A stretch of 64,000 bases of DNA from Microbulbifer sp. MKSA007 (GTDB taxonomy: Bacteria; Pseudomonadota; Gammaproteobacteria; Pseudomonadales; Cellvibrionaceae): contig CP128432.1 in the NCBI GenBank assembly GCA_032615215.1, positions 1 to 64,000 of the forward strand, written 5' to 3'. The notes beneath the pieces were generated by a model. It had not been told where the DNA came from. It saw nothing but the letters and a program-made list of their open reading frames with translations, and ran no database searches. This document shows, piece after piece, positions 17,425 to 28,891 of this stretch. The position numbers and the translations under genes are program-made. The stretch's first letter is position 1. Each line of letters opens with the position of its first letter.

Positions 17425-18150
17425 TTAACCTGTCAAAGTTCGGATTAAGTCAGGATGTCCAATAGCTGTGAACCCAACGTCTACATCGTCAAATGCGCCA
17501 AATGCTTTTAATATGAGTCCATTATTTTGTGCGACAAATTTTACAAGGCCATGATCAAATTGATTGTACTCTCCAGACCACCCTTCTCGTAGTAGAGAGG
17601 ATAGTTCTATATCCGAAGGCACAGCTAAAAGATATGAGCAAGTGTTGTCTTCGATAGCCTTTTCGGCTGATACTAAAGATAATTCCGAAAGTAATTTTGC
17701 TCCAAAGAACTTAAGATTACCTTCCTTAGTATTTGCTACTTCTAGTGTCTTACCAGCATGCGATACTTCGATACCAGCAGATTTTAGTGCTTTCCATAAT
17801 TTTTGATAGCGTGTTACCCGGTTATCTAATTGCCAAGAGGGACTTCCTGCTATTAACCAAATGTCTAGAGAAGGTATTTTTTCGCTGATTAGCGAGAAAA
17901 CATGACGTAACACACTAGCTCTAGAGTTCTCAATACCAACGCGATCTAGGGCCCAGGATATTCCAGAGAGACAAAAATCATCTAAAATATCTACCTTGCC
18001 CAAGTTGTATACTTCGTTTCTGGTCGAAATATCTGGCGCGATTGTAGTAACAATATCAGTAGTCAAAGTGGTTACCTGCTGGGTCGTTGAAGTGTGGTCC
18101 TCGATTTTGTGGATTATCAATCCCGTAATTATGACCATCTGAGTCATCAC
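17425..18150 (-). CDS. Unknown protein, candidate immunity gene
   Basis: No domain is recognised. The convincing part begins around codon 33 (after APDISTRNEVYNLGKVDILDD), because the first 31 codons overlap the end of the toxin gene in another frame. The true start may thus be a non-ATG codon near 18054 or a TTG further in. The product has short hydrophobic strands (SLDIWLIAGSP, CSYLLAVPSDIEL). Its place directly after a toxin C-terminus argues for an immunity role, by position only. Confidence 0.5.
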   Translation of the reverse strand: MMTQMVIITGLIIHKIEDHTSTTQQVTTLTTDIVTTIAPDISTRNEVYNLGKVDILDDFCLSGISWALDRVGIENSRASVLRHVFSLISEKIPSLDIWLIAGSPSWQLDNRVTRYQKLWKALKSAGIEVSHAGKTLEVANTKEGNLKFFGAKLLSELSLVSAEKAIEDNTCSYLLAVPSDIELSSLLREGWSGEYNQFDHGLVKFVAQNNGLILKAFGAFDDVDVGFTAIGHPDLIRTLTG

Positions 18151-18715
18151 GGATTAGCACTTTTCGAGCTCCCTCCAGAAGCCCCAACTTCAAACTCGTA
18201 TATTTTTCCTGGTTGTTGGGTTCCTCGTTTGTCAATATTGGGGATTACACGAGTAGGTTGTTGGCTAACTGGGGCACCTGCATACCTTTTAGCTTCTCTA
18301 AATGCGCCGTTGCGTCCTGCTCCGAGGGACTCAAATTGGGTGGTCTGGCTCCAATATTTTGATTGACTGAAAGCTGATAGACTTTTGACAGACGTCCCAT
18401 ACGGGCTGCACCACGGATAGAACCTGCCCCAGCTACACCAAAAGGTCCTACAATAGCGGCACTATCCAACAAAGGAGCACCATAATAGTCGACTGTTCCT
18501 GCAACATTTAGCGGACTAGACACCAACGTCCACGCGGCGCCTATAGTCAAGTTCCCGGCAGATGCGAATGAGTTGGCAATACTGTTCCCCCAATACGATC
18601 CTGTATCAGCTGGTGGGATAGGTCCTGCTTGATAGTAGTTTGGAGTACCAACATAGGAAGTTGAAACAAACTTGGTGGTCTCATCAAAACTGTGCCCGCT
18701 ATAGTGACCTGCCAT
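18057..18715 (-). pseudogene. Polymorphic toxin C-terminal part, two frame breaks
   Basis: Three frames on the minus strand read as one protein. It starts MAGHYSGHSFDETTKFVS, has Gly/Ala-rich hydrophobic stretches, then QQPTRVIPNIDKRGTQQ in a second frame, and finally KVLIRDDSDGHNYG then RGPHFNDPAGNHFDY up to the stop at 18057-18059. The His/Asn/Asp-rich ending is of the kind seen at RHS-type toxin tips; I recall but cannot name the toxin class. The first break fits a missing G in a GG run. The N-terminal delivery part is absent, so this is a cassette or a remnant. Confidence 0.55.
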
Positions 18716-19117
18716 TCGAGCGGTTCAATCATGAGTTGAGGTAACATCAGGTCCGCGATGCAGCAGGGCTTTGTGGGTAAACTCTTCTCAACTCGATACC
18801 CTGGCAGCCACTGAACGTACGAGCCCATTGCGGACGTTGGTCAGAGCATAGAGCTTCGCGGGTACTGCAAGTCACTCTGTGACCAACACCGGACATTCAC
18901 TCCAGCTTAAGGCAGAACTAGCTGCCGCAAGACATCAACCTATGATTGTTCCCACTCACATTGTCTCCAATTGACGGGAAGCGGAAATCGCTGCAAGTGC
19001 GTTGGAGTATCGACAAATCAAAAGATGCGGACATTCGACAATAATCGAGTGGTTCTACCCGGGGAGTATGCAGCGTATTGCGGCTCAACTTACTATTAGG
19101 GTATAACTCGAAATTAG
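18716..19117. other. Intergenic region, remnants only
   Basis: About 400 bp between the toxin remnant and the nuclease-STAND gene. Stops are frequent in all frames and no credible start is seen. It probably holds rearrangement debris, since both flanking genes are missing their expected 5' parts. Confidence 0.4.
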
Positions 19118-19225
19118 AACAAAGTACGGTCTGGAGGCAGCAGGATTTCTGATTCGAGTCCACGATCCACTGGACCAGCAGGTCCCCAATTTGAAGCGAA
19201 AGTCGGCACCCATTATGCGTTAGCA

Positions 19226-22200
19226 TTGCTGGCTAATACTGAGCCTTTTGGAATGCCGGGCGCATTAGTTGATCGAATTGAGTTTCAACGCGGGGGCCAA
19301 GGACATCCACTCGACGACGTAATTGTGCGATGTAAGACGCCCGAAGGCGAAGATCGCTGTCTTGAAGTACAGGTCAAGCGTTCGATGGCGTTCACAAAGA
19401 CTGACGCCAATTTTGCGTCGATCATGGACGCAATCGTTAAAGCGCGAAAGATCGAGCCGCACCGCCGCTTTGCGGTTGCCATAGAGCGCACGACAGGTGC
19501 GATCGACAATGGCGTGCAGGAAGCTTTGGAACTTGCGCAGCAGACGATCAATGTCGCTTCGTTCTTGAAGCTTCTTGAAACACCAGGGCGTAGCAACAAG
19601 GATATGCGCGCGTTCGTCACCGCGTTCAGAGTGCACCTCGAGACGAGCGGCGAGACAGGTAATGATGCTCTCTACGATATCCTTCGATCATTCTCAGTAC
19701 TGACATTCGATTATGCCCGCCCGAACTCGATAGCCGAGCAGCACGATCGCTTCCGAGCGGGGCAATTGACATCTGCCAATGGTGGTCCCGACCCCTATGA
19801 CGGGCTATTCGGACTTGTCCTTCGGGCAGATGCCACGGGAGGCGAACTGGACCGGAGTGAGCTGGTCCGCAAGTTGAGCGCTGTCGGTATCGACATTGGC
19901 GTAGCGCCGACGCTTGCGGTTGCGCGCCGCCATATCGAGGAACTGAGCCGCCATGCGCTCGACGATATCGGACTTACGGTGAATGAATGCCGGCTCGCGC
20001 GGGAAAAGCCTCGGCGCGAATTGGAGGCGATGCTTCAGGCGGCAGAGACGCACGACGGCGTGATTGAGGTTTCTGGGCCTAGCGGCGTTGGTAAATCCGG
20101 TCTGCTCAGAACTGTTGTCGAGGGTCGCGGGGCGGTTTCTCGCGTATTGGTGCTAGCCCCGGACCGGGCCCTGCCTGGCGGCTGGCCCGCGATGCGCTCT
20201 CAGTTCGATATACAGGCGACGGCAGACGAGTTTCTGAGCGATCTTGCATGCGACGGGGGTGGTTACCTCTGTATTGATGGTCTTGATCGGTTTCGCGACA
20301 GCGCGCAACGCAAGACCGTGCTCGATCTCTTACGCTCGGCCTTGCGGTGTCCGGGCATGACGGTGCTATTCACGGCGCGGCCTGGATGGGAGGAAGAAGC
20401 TGCTACCTGGATCGGTGAAGAGATTTTTGGACAACTGTCGACGCGCAGACGTTTGGCGTTGGACGGGCTCGACGATGAGGAGGCCGAAGCGCTCGCGGCA
20501 GCGTCTCCGCAGCTCGCCCACCTGCTAAAGCCGGACCATCCGGCGAAACCGCTCACCGAAACCTATTGAAGTTGCGGCTACTAGTCAGAACACGACTCAA
20601 TACTGCCGAAGTGATCAGCGAGGTGGAACTCGCAAACGACTGGCTGGCCTCCGGTGCAGGGACGAGCGACGGTACGAGTGGCGAGATCCGTTCGCGCAAG
20701 CGTGTGGTTTACGCCGTTGGAAAAGGGCTTATCAAAGGCGTCGATTTGGTCGATGTCGCGGGGCAGGACGCGCAGGCTGTTGCCGGATTGATTGCGGACG
20801 GAGTGCTTATTGAGTTCCAGTCGGACCGGGTTCGCTTCCGGCATGATTTGTTTACAGACTGGGCGGTTGCCTGTGTTCTATCGGATGATCCCGACGTGAT
20901 CAAAGATTTGCCGCTGAACACGCCGCCACCATTCTGGATGACGCGCGGGTTTGAACTCGCGTGCCGGATGCTTGCCGAAAGCAGCTCGGACGAGGCGTGG
21001 CCGGGACTGCTCATGCGACTGGAGGGAGAAGGCGTCGCCTCAGGGTGGGCGGGTGTCGCATTGTTGGCGCTGGTCCGATCGGAGCATGCCGAGACCTTGC
21101 TTGACCGATACGACGCTTTTTTACTGGTAGATGATGGGGGGCGGCAGCACGACTTATCAGGCGTTTCATCGCGTCGCATACCCAGTCGGCGGCGCCCCTT
21201 GTTCGCGAAGCCTTCCCAGTGGGAGCTGAGGTTCCAGAAGGCATGACCATTCCAAAAGGACCGGAGTGGCCGCGTCTCATCTTGTGGTGTTTGCAGCGCT
21301 TCGACCGTTTGAAGCCAAGTGCTTTGTCAGCAGCCGTAGATCTTTTTCAGAACTGGCTCGTTCTTGCTGCATTTGGCGAAAAGACCATGACACCAGTTTT
21401 GCTGTGTCGCCTTGCCGACATTTTGGTCGCAGATATCGAGCAGAAAGACCTCCCGCTTCCTCGGTATCAAAACCCACTCCCGGAGATAAAGTATGCGGTC
21501 ACCGGCGATGCTCTTGAAATAGCTCGACTAGAACTTGCGCTCTGGGCGCAGCTGTCGCCAGACGCCGCAGCTCGCTATTTGAACGCAATCAAAAACTCGA
21601 AGCGCCCGGAAACAGCAATGAGCCAGATCCTCGAGTTTCCGGGGCGGCTGTCGAGCGCCGCGCCTGCGGAGTTTACGGCGGCGTTTTTGCGCGCGACCGA
21701 AGACGACGAAGATGAGCACGACCACCATTCGAGAACAAGGCGTCGGCGCTCCTATGCATTGTCGCGCGTCAACAGTCCGTTTGTACTCGGTCGATGCGGC
21801 ATAGGCGTATTCACGGGAATTCTTCAGGCGGAACCCGCTATTGGCACGTCCTTCATCAGAGAGCTGACAACTCGGACGTGTGCTCTTTGAAGACGGTGAT
21901 CCGCACTTCTCTGTAAAGTTCATGGGCGAGATGCGCAGGATTTCGGCGTCGTTCAGCTATGGCTGGGCGCGCGGACGTACACCATCAGCAATGCTGGCCA
22001 AGGCACTTTTGGCGCTAGAACACTGGGCGCATCGCAGACTTGACGAAGGCGATACGCTTGAAGCGGTGATTGCAGATGTGATCGGTGAGGGACCAATACT
22101 AGGTGCGATATGGCTGGTTGTTGTCGATCTCGTCTTGTCTCATTCATCACTGAACGATAGCATCCTGCGGGATCTTCTCGCATCGCCGGAAACATTGGCA

Positions 22201-24245
22201 TTGGACGCCGAGCGGGCCAACATCGATCAGATTGACACAATGGGAGGGGGGCTTATCGGAAACGTCTGGCGGTCGTCCCCAGCATCCGACCGATCTGTCG
22301 AGGAAGATCTGGCGAACCGTGCATCAAGAACTCTTGCGCTGCACGATGTCATACCGCAACTCGTCTTCAGAGGTTCAGAGCAAGAGCTAGCCGTACTGCA
22401 GGAGCAGCTCGATAAAGCCGTGAGACGACTTGGGCCGTGGACGCAAGATGTTGTCGAATGGAGCTCGCCTGAATTCATGGCGTCCCACGCGCTCCGCCTC
22501 TCATCCCGGAGTAACTACAAGCAGGTCAAGGAGAAAGACGCATCGGGCGAGCAACGCGAAGGATGGATTTACTATTGGCCGCCAGGACAGAAGCAATGGC
22601 TGGAAGAAGGTGCTGCGACCGCATGTGCAGAGCAATCAGCATTCACCCGGTCGCTGGCAGTCCGTATGGCGATGGACGACGAGACAAAGCCCGTCAATGC
22701 AAGTGTTGCAGATGCAGAAGGGATCTTAGACGAGACCGCCAACGCCTCGCCGGCCGAAAACGAAGATATGTCGCATGACCCAAACGATCCTTGGCTAGCG
22801 CGCATCGCGGCTGCGGCGTTTGTCGCCCGCCTTGGCTCGCCTGACGATCTCGAGCGACGGCGGTCTGAGATTAGATCGGTTTTTGAGGAAGCACTACAGT
22901 CCAAAGGTCGGGAGAGAGCGTGGTCGCGCGACGACGTCATGTACGACGAAAAATCGCTAGCGATCGCTGGTCTCCTTTATCTTGCCGTCGCTACCGGTGA
23001 TGAAGCGGATACGGAACGGCTTTTGCGGTCTGTAGTCGAGTTCCCGTCGAGTGCTGCGCCAGTCTTTCTGCGTCATCAGACCTCGGTCAGCAGAATCGAC
23101 GAAAAGGCTCTGGTCTCGATTCTTCGTTTAGCCATCCTCGCCTGCTGGTTTCCCCGTGGCGCGAATTACGATGAAGACGAAGCCGCCTATGAAGCGCGAC
23201 GTGCGGATCTAAAGTTGCGGCTTGCCTCTGCGGTCGAGGCAGAAAGGATGTGGCAAAAGAGCGGCCCAGAGCCAGACTGGCCCCCCCACCCCAGCGGCGG
23301 TCGAAGCGCGCAAGACGTGCTTTGACGATTGGTGGGACGATCGGTGCGAAAAAGCGCGCTGCGCCCGAGCGGCTATGGCCAGACTACTATTTCGACGAGA
23401 AAACAGGAACAACCTGGCTTCAAACGCTTAAACGTATCGGCACAAATGCCGGGGCGATATCGCAAGCGCTCATGCGCGCCAATAAGGACTGGCTCATAGC
23501 GACGAATGGGCCAGGTGATGACGGCGAAGACGATGATGATATCGAGCGCCTTTGGACACGAGGCCTAATGGGCTATGCCGCGGCGCATGCCCGTCACTGG
23601 CAAGACGATACACGCCAGGCGTTGGTGTTCGATGTCCTAAAAGCTTTTTCTGATGAAGCATTCATAGATGCTGCAGCGGAGTTCATTGTGCAGAGCGATC
23701 TTCGTCTGATCGAAGGTGATGCGGACGATCGAGTCTATCTGCTGTCGGTGCGCGAGGCTCTTTGGCCGCGTCTTATGCAGACACGGCATTGGCGCGGTCA
23801 TTTGTGGTCGACGAGCGACGGTATGGAAATCCATTTGAAGGAGCTCATCAGCGCCTTTTTCATGCGGGTGAGCTATGGTTTTGGTGAGGGTCAAGCTTAC
23901 ACCAAAGGTTTGGCTGATCCCGAATTGACGCCCTTCATCCCGCTGTTGCTGGAGATCACTGGAGAAGCGCCATCGTGCCCTACAATCGCATACTCGTATT
24001 TACATATCCTCGAATGCCTGGAGCCATCGACCGCTGAGGTCCCGCTCGCGGCTGCGGCCGACCGATGGGCCGAGGCAGCGAACAATCGGTTTTGGAACGA
24101 GCTCGGCATCGGGCGACGCGTCCTTTCGATCGGACAGAGAGCGGAACAGCTATCCGACGTTTCTGCCTGGAACAAAGTCTGTGATGCACTCATGACGGCC
24201 GGTGTGACCGTTGACGCGGAGTTCTTGAGGCGAGTGAATGGCTAG
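19226..24245 (+). pseudogene. Nuclease-STAND NTPase (Avs-like), split over five frames
   Basis: Five overlapping frames make about 1,670 codons of one protein. The N-terminus is PD-(D/E)xK nuclease-like (HPLDDVIVRCKT, then LEVQVKR). Next come a P-loop SGPSGVGKSGLLRTV, Walker B GYLCIDGLDRF and sensor-like LFTARPGWEE, then a long helical C-terminal part. This is the architecture of Avs-type antiphage sensors. The frame is open back to 19118 without an ATG, so the start is uncertain. Breaks fall at 20556-20557 (CC), 21136-21141 (G6), about 21880, and 23281-23287 (C7); one extra base at each run restores reading. GC content is visibly higher than the neighbours, indicating separate acquisition. 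Confidence 0.7.
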
Positions 24246-24631
24246 AAACTGTCACCACCCAGATGCAGGATTTTTGATTTATCTTTTGCGCTCTTCGAAG
24301 TCACCCAACCCTAAATCTCTAAGATCGGAGTGAGTATGCCTTCTCCCACCATCAATTTCCGTAGCATTTTCCCGCACAATGGGAGCCAGCATGGTGGTTT
24401 TGAGGAAATGCCCAACGTGGTGCGAGAAGCGTAGCCGAGGCTCCACGTGCTAGAGGGTGCGGATCTCGCCCGGCAACTATCTGAGCGATTTTATGAAAGC
24501 GGCGCGGGTCGTGTCCTCAGTACTGCTTTCGAGCAGTTCCTCTCGGTGCAAGTACTGGCTCAGCTGTTGCGCTGCCTGGATCTGTAGCGTGTATACGTAA
24601 GGTGTGCCTTTTAATTTTTTGGAGCGATAAA
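24246..24631. other. Intergenic region with possible gene remnant
   Basis: About 385 bp. From 24336 a short frame reads MPSPTINFRSIFPHNGSQHG and stops soon after. It looks like the start of a large defence-type gene, since truncated. No other feature is seen. Confidence 0.35.
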
Positions 24632-25400
24632 TTGCCAACTTCTGAAACAAACCCAGACGCCACTCAATGTGAAAAATGGTGGGTTCCTGAAGGCGTGACC
24701 GAGAGTACTTCCTTCAAAATTTGGCGTTATATGGATTTGGCAAAATACATATCATTATTGCAAACTAAAAGCATCCGATTGACTAGAGCCGATTTATTTG
24801 AGGATCCATACGAAGGCCTCTACAATGAACCGACAATTGAAGCCAACGCAAATATTGCACCACCTAGCCTTCGCTCTATTGAGTTAGCACGCGACTTTTC
24901 GCGAAAGTTAGAGGGAGATAAGAAATCTACTTTCATAAACTGTTGGCATTGGAATAATAGAAGAATCTGCGGCGATGTGGAAGCTTTATTCAAACAATGA
25001 CTATTGTATTGCTATCGTTTCAGACGTGTTTGAGCTGTTACGTCAACTTCCAAGCTATGTCGCTTTTACATTTGTAAATTACATAGTTTGGGACAAGGAC
25101 TGCTTTAAAGCACCCAATATGTCTCAGTCTCCATTTTTTCATAAACGGGCGGAATTTGCCCACGAGCAAGAAGTGCGTGTAATCTATATGCAGCCTATGC
25201 ACGAACAACTAGGAGGCCCCAAGCTCGACCAGAAAGACCAAGGCTTACTGTTACCAGTTGAAATCTCTGATTTGATAAAAGAAGTTGTTCTTGCACCAAA
25301 TACTCCTGACTGGGTAGCGCAAATGGTGGTAGAAACCACGCGTAAGTTCGGTTACGCAGCCCCAATAAGAACCTCATCATTATTGTCTTCACCGCGATAA
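24632..25400 (+). pseudogene. DUF2971 protein, one frame break
   Basis: Two frames combine into a DUF2971 protein of about 255 aa. The first gives WRYMDLAKYISLLQTKSIRL and NCWHWNNR; the second continues AAMWKLYSNNDYCIAI. This CW...W...MWxxY block is the family's hallmark. The shift lies near 24960-24970. A TTG start at 24632 is chosen because GGAG stands 7 bases upstream. DUF2971 is of unknown function but is common in defence islands. A second DUF2971 gene lies 400 bp downstream with repeat array B between. Confidence 0.72.
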
Positions 25401-25463
25401 AAAATGTCTGAAGCTTTTGGTGCGGACATGCTAAGTCCTACATGCTCTCAATAGCTGTATTCG

Positions 25464-25590
25464 ATCTCAGTAATGTGAGCCTGTCTTACATTACTTGCGC
25501 TCATTTTCAGTTACCTTGAGCCCACCCGGAACTATAGTCTTAAGTAATCTGATCCCAAGCCCAGCCTTCGATAACCTCAATCCGTTACAC
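25464..25590. repeat. Palindromic repeat array, copy B (degenerate)
   Basis: A more degenerate copy of the arrays at 5435 and 38728, same orientation. Units CTCAGTAATGTGAG (from 25465), TTCAGTTACCTTGAG and CTTAAGTAATCTGAT are recognisable, joined by CCTGT and CCC spacers. The 3' tail ending in GATAACCTCAA matches copy C's GATAACATCAA. It sits 64 bp after a DUF2971 stop, with no rep gene nearby. Confidence 0.65.
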
Positions 25591-25793
25591 TTAGTTTGTA
25601 GAAGGCCGAAAGTAGGGGCTCCTACCTTACTCCGCTCTTAAGTGGGATGACTTCTGTAAGGCTTTCAGAAAAACACATCTTATGTAAAGCTATTCATGAA
25701 TCAGATCATTTGATGTGTGCCTTAAGGGATATCAGGCTCCAGAGGTGATTTGGTTTGACAATAAGAGTGCACCTATATCGACGGGGATGGCTA

Positions 25794-26462
25794 ATGCTGC
25801 TTTACAACTTTGTGTCTGATGAGTTTGGTCGATCAAATCTTGAAAACCGTCGACTAAAGGTTTCATTCCCTAATGCGGTCAATGATCTGTATGAGCACAA
25901 GCCATTCGATTTCGGCAGCAGAGAGGTTCGCAAAAAATGGAACCAATCAATAGATCTTCAGTCCCAAACACATGGCTTTGTTTCATTCTGTGAAGAGTGG
26001 GGTTCGCCAGCTATGTGGGCTCATTATGCCAACAATCATCGGGGAATATGCTGCGGTTTTGAAGTTAACGACAACTTGTTGACTAAAATGGATTATGTGG
26101 ATGAGTTGCGCCCATTTAACATAGCCGCTCTTCGAGATCTCACAATCCTTGCGGATGAGATGGATTACGCTTTGCAAACCAAATCGTCAATCTGGAGCTA
26201 TGAGCGCGAATGGCGAATGCACATAAAGTTGGGTGAAGAAGAGATCTTAGCTAAGAAGGCAAAAAGTCAGGAAGTGTTTTTTGCTGACTTCAATGAGAAC
26301 ATGAAACTGCGTGAAATTATCATTGGTGTGCATTCAGATATCACGAGTGAACAAATAAAAGACAACTTGGATCAGAAGGAGAACGTGCAGATCATCTCTG
26401 CACGGCCGTCATTCCGTGAGTACAAAATGGTTCCTCAAAGGCAAAAGGCCCTACAGAAGTAG
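25794..26462 (+). CDS. DUF2971 family protein
   Basis: A 222-aa protein with the whole DUF2971 layout: LYNFVSDEFGRSNLENRRLKV at the start, the central GFVSFCEEWGSPAMWAHYA and GICCGFEVND, and a late SIWSYEREWRMHI. The ATG at 25794 is preferred over the TTG at 25755 because family members start at this point. Function is unknown. It is a distant relative of the 24.6-kb copy rather than a recent duplicate. Confidence 0.8.
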   Translation: MLLYNFVSDEFGRSNLENRRLKVSFPNAVNDLYEHKPFDFGSREVRKKWNQSIDLQSQTHGFVSFCEEWGSPAMWAHYANNHRGICCGFEVNDNLLTKMDYVDELRPFNIAALRDLTILADEMDYALQTKSSIWSYEREWRMHIKLGEEEILAKKAKSQEVFFADFNENMKLREIIIGVHSDITSEQIKDNLDQKENVQIISARPSFREYKMVPQRQKALQK

Positions 26463-26543
26463 TTACATTAAAGTCCTGTTGGGGAGCTTAGGAGTGCTGC
26501 CATTCTTATAGATTTGCTTTGACGTTGACCGAAACCTCATGAT

Positions 26544-27926
26544 TCATTTCACTTCCTTGCATCGATCTAGGTTTGGTAAAATTGTGTCATTCAACTCCCG
26601 GTGTTCGTATAGCCTACGTGGTGTAGTTTCAGAAAATTTTAGTTGGTAGACAGAGGCTGAGATCGGACGAATGCGTACCCATGGATCACTCAGCTCCTCC
26701 GGGGTGAACTGTCCAGGCAATTGGCTATCCCATTTATCCGAGTCGATGCTGAAGTCTTCCAGGCTATAGTCTGCAAGTTTGTAGCCGTTTGCAAAGATCT
26801 GAAACGAATGAAGTTTTTCCGCAAGTGAACGATTGAGAACCGGCATGAAAGAGCACTCATCTAGGTCGCGTAGCAAAAGCCTAGGCTTAATCCGTATCAT
26901 ACTACCGTCATGGCGATAGTGCGTCATGATCGCACGAACTGGATCCATGCCTATACCGCCAGACGACCCAACTTGAATGAATTTATCAGTCTCTTCGCCA
27001 TCCTCTTTATCGTTTGACTGGGCAGGAGCATCAATAAATGTAGCGCCATTTAAACGAAAATGTTGCTCCCATTGCCCACCGGATATCCCTGCTCCGATCC
27101 CAGGCTCCACACCGCGCTTACTGAGCTTTTCGGCATTTTCACGATACCTCGATGATTTGTCTGTAGATCCGAACCATAGCGTCATGATATCGTGTTTGAT
27201 AGCGCGGAGTGATAAAAGAGAAAAGGCGCGAAAGTGTCCGATGTCTGTAGCGCGATAGTCTTGCTTGAGAACAAATCTGACGTGTATACCCTCTAATACG
27301 TCGTTCGCCTCTGCCAGAAATAGTAGCCGACCAAGAGTCTTCTCGACTCGTTGGAATCCGGTTGTCACAACATTCTGTACCTGATCACCGTACTTGGAGA
27401 GGAAACTCGCCTGTTCTGCAGGCGATAGCGGGATGTCCAGAAACTGGAACCTTATGAAGAAGCCACTTGGAGAGTCAAGTTCAATACGGAGCCGCTCTCT
27501 ATCAAGAATATCGCAGTGGGTTACGCCAACATCTCTCGCTTCCGTTTTCATTTTTTCTTGTTCAGCCATCGTAAAATGAACATTGGTAAGGAATGCAAAA
27601 GCCTTTAGGTCGGGTTTTGCTGCATGCGCTGAGTTAAGGTCAGACGTGAATTTTTTCAGTATGTCTCGTTTTTGCTCGGTCGAGTCATTGGCTCCGTTTA
27701 CGAACCCGACAGCACCAAATGCAATCGTTGAGGCATCATAGGTCGCCTCGATGTCTCTCCCACCATCAGGTCCCCCTTTTGGGTGACGGGGGCGTACATC
27801 AGAGTAGTGCGGGTCAATCGCCAGTATCGCACGACACATTTGCTCGCGATCCCTTTGATTTGCATCTAACCTGCTACGCAGGCGAATATCAGTATCAGTC
27901 GTCATTCTGATACGATTAAGGTTCAT
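26544..27926 (-). CDS. Mrr-like nuclease-domain protein, unknown
   Basis: A 460-aa protein with no family I can name. Residues 35-60 contain HPKGGPDGGRDIEATYD; a G-x-D-G-G-x-D block of this kind is typical of Mrr-type PD-(D/E)xK restriction nucleases. A region AFAFLTNVHFTMAEQEKM follows, as in such nuclease domains. The C-terminal 250 residues are unassigned. The start may be the internal Met eight codons in (MTTDTDIRLRSR). Its place beside a nuclease-STAND gene and DUF2971 genes supports a defence role. It appears intact. Confidence 0.55.
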   Translation of the reverse strand: MNLNRIRMTTDTDIRLRSRLDANQRDREQMCRAILAIDPHYSDVRPRHPKGGPDGGRDIEATYDASTIAFGAVGFVNGANDSTEQKRDILKKFTSDLNSAHAAKPDLKAFAFLTNVHFTMAEQEKMKTEARDVGVTHCDILDRERLRIELDSPSGFFIRFQFLDIPLSPAEQASFLSKYGDQVQNVVTTGFQRVEKTLGRLLFLAEANDVLEGIHVRFVLKQDYRATDIGHFRAFSLLSLRAIKHDIMTLWFGSTDKSSRYRENAEKLSKRGVEPGIGAGISGGQWEQHFRLNGATFIDAPAQSNDKEDGEETDKFIQVGSSGGIGMDPVRAIMTHYRHDGSMIRIKPRLLLRDLDECSFMPVLNRSLAEKLHSFQIFANGYKLADYSLEDFSIDSDKWDSQLPGQFTPEELSDPWVRIRPISASVYQLKFSETTPRRLYEHRELNDTILPNLDRCKEVK

Positions 27927-28796
27927 AGACTGAGTCGTCTACAGCAATCAAACGCCACTCTGAATGTCTTGATATGAGATAAATACAAGGGCTTAATGGG
28001 TTGGCCCCAACCTTAATTGAGTTCCAGGTCCGCCTAGAGGTTGCGCACCCTTTCTTGCTCTTAGCGGGAGATATATGAGTGATGTCCTTGGTGAGCGAAG
28101 CACCTAGTACGTGCTACCTGTTCACCAGCTGATTGAAACCCATAACTAACCAGTTTTAGCGCATCCGCACCAATTTCATGTTTAAAGTGGTTGGAGGCTT
28201 TTGCAGTGTATCGACCACTCTGACAGGTGATTACATGGCAATAGGCGTCATTCCAATATGAGAGCATATTACGGAGTATGAAGCACTACTACTCAGTGTG
28301 ACAGTTTATTACTCTCCCACAAGAAGACGCAGTCTGCCGCAGTATAACAATGTCCGCTTTGGAGAAGCTGCATTGCGGTATCGACATGTATCATGAATGA
28401 TTGGTTGGGGCCGTTCGAGTAGTTATAGATCGTTTGCGAGGGCTAGTGACGCCACCTCCTGGTGGTACTGTTTCAACCCCTGCTAGAAACGTCCCAGCGG
28501 CGGCTGTTGGCCCTGATTACAGGCATGCTGCTGAGTGACCTTACCTGCTACTCGATCTGACTAGGCAAACTCACCCGTCGGAGTAAGACACAACTTCAAG
28601 TCGATCTCATTCAATTTATGCTGAAGAAAGTATATTTTCTCATCAGAGCATATTTAAATTACACATTTACGCGCACCTGATTAATTCGCCCTCTTGCTAA
28701 GTACTACATAAATTTAGTTATTATGAATAATGCCATATTAGCGCGAAATATATTGATGAATAGCAGGCATCAAATGTAAAATCAGCAGAAGGATAG
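27927..28796. other. Long intergenic region
   Basis: About 870 bp with no supported gene. The left half has short open frames, none with a recognisable product. From about 28600 the sequence becomes AT-rich, as expected of the promoter region of the radical SAM cluster. No inverted repeats marking a mobile element were found. Confidence 0.45.
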
Positions 28797-28810
28797 TTGA
28801 TTTACATCAA
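28797..28810 (+). promoter_or_regulatory. FNR/FixK/DNR-type binding box
   Basis: The sequence TTGATTTACATCAA is an exact match to the TTGAT-N4-ATCAA consensus of FNR-class regulators. Its centre is 88 bp before the ATG of the first cluster gene. If it acts at -41.5, transcription would start near 28845. It implies induction when oxygen is low, which fits oxygen-sensitive radical SAM enzymes. The matching is seen; the regulation is inferred. Confidence 0.7.
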
Positions 28811-28891
28811 GTTAGTCTACTAAATGTCGTGCTTTATTTTCATGGCAACTTCCTTTTATTAGCGAAATAAGTGAAAGAGAGGAATACAGTT

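Noticed and set aside
28061..28267. 68-codon minus-strand frame in the long intergenic region
   Set aside because: No ribosome site, domain or neighbour supports it. It may be a remnant of a lost gene.
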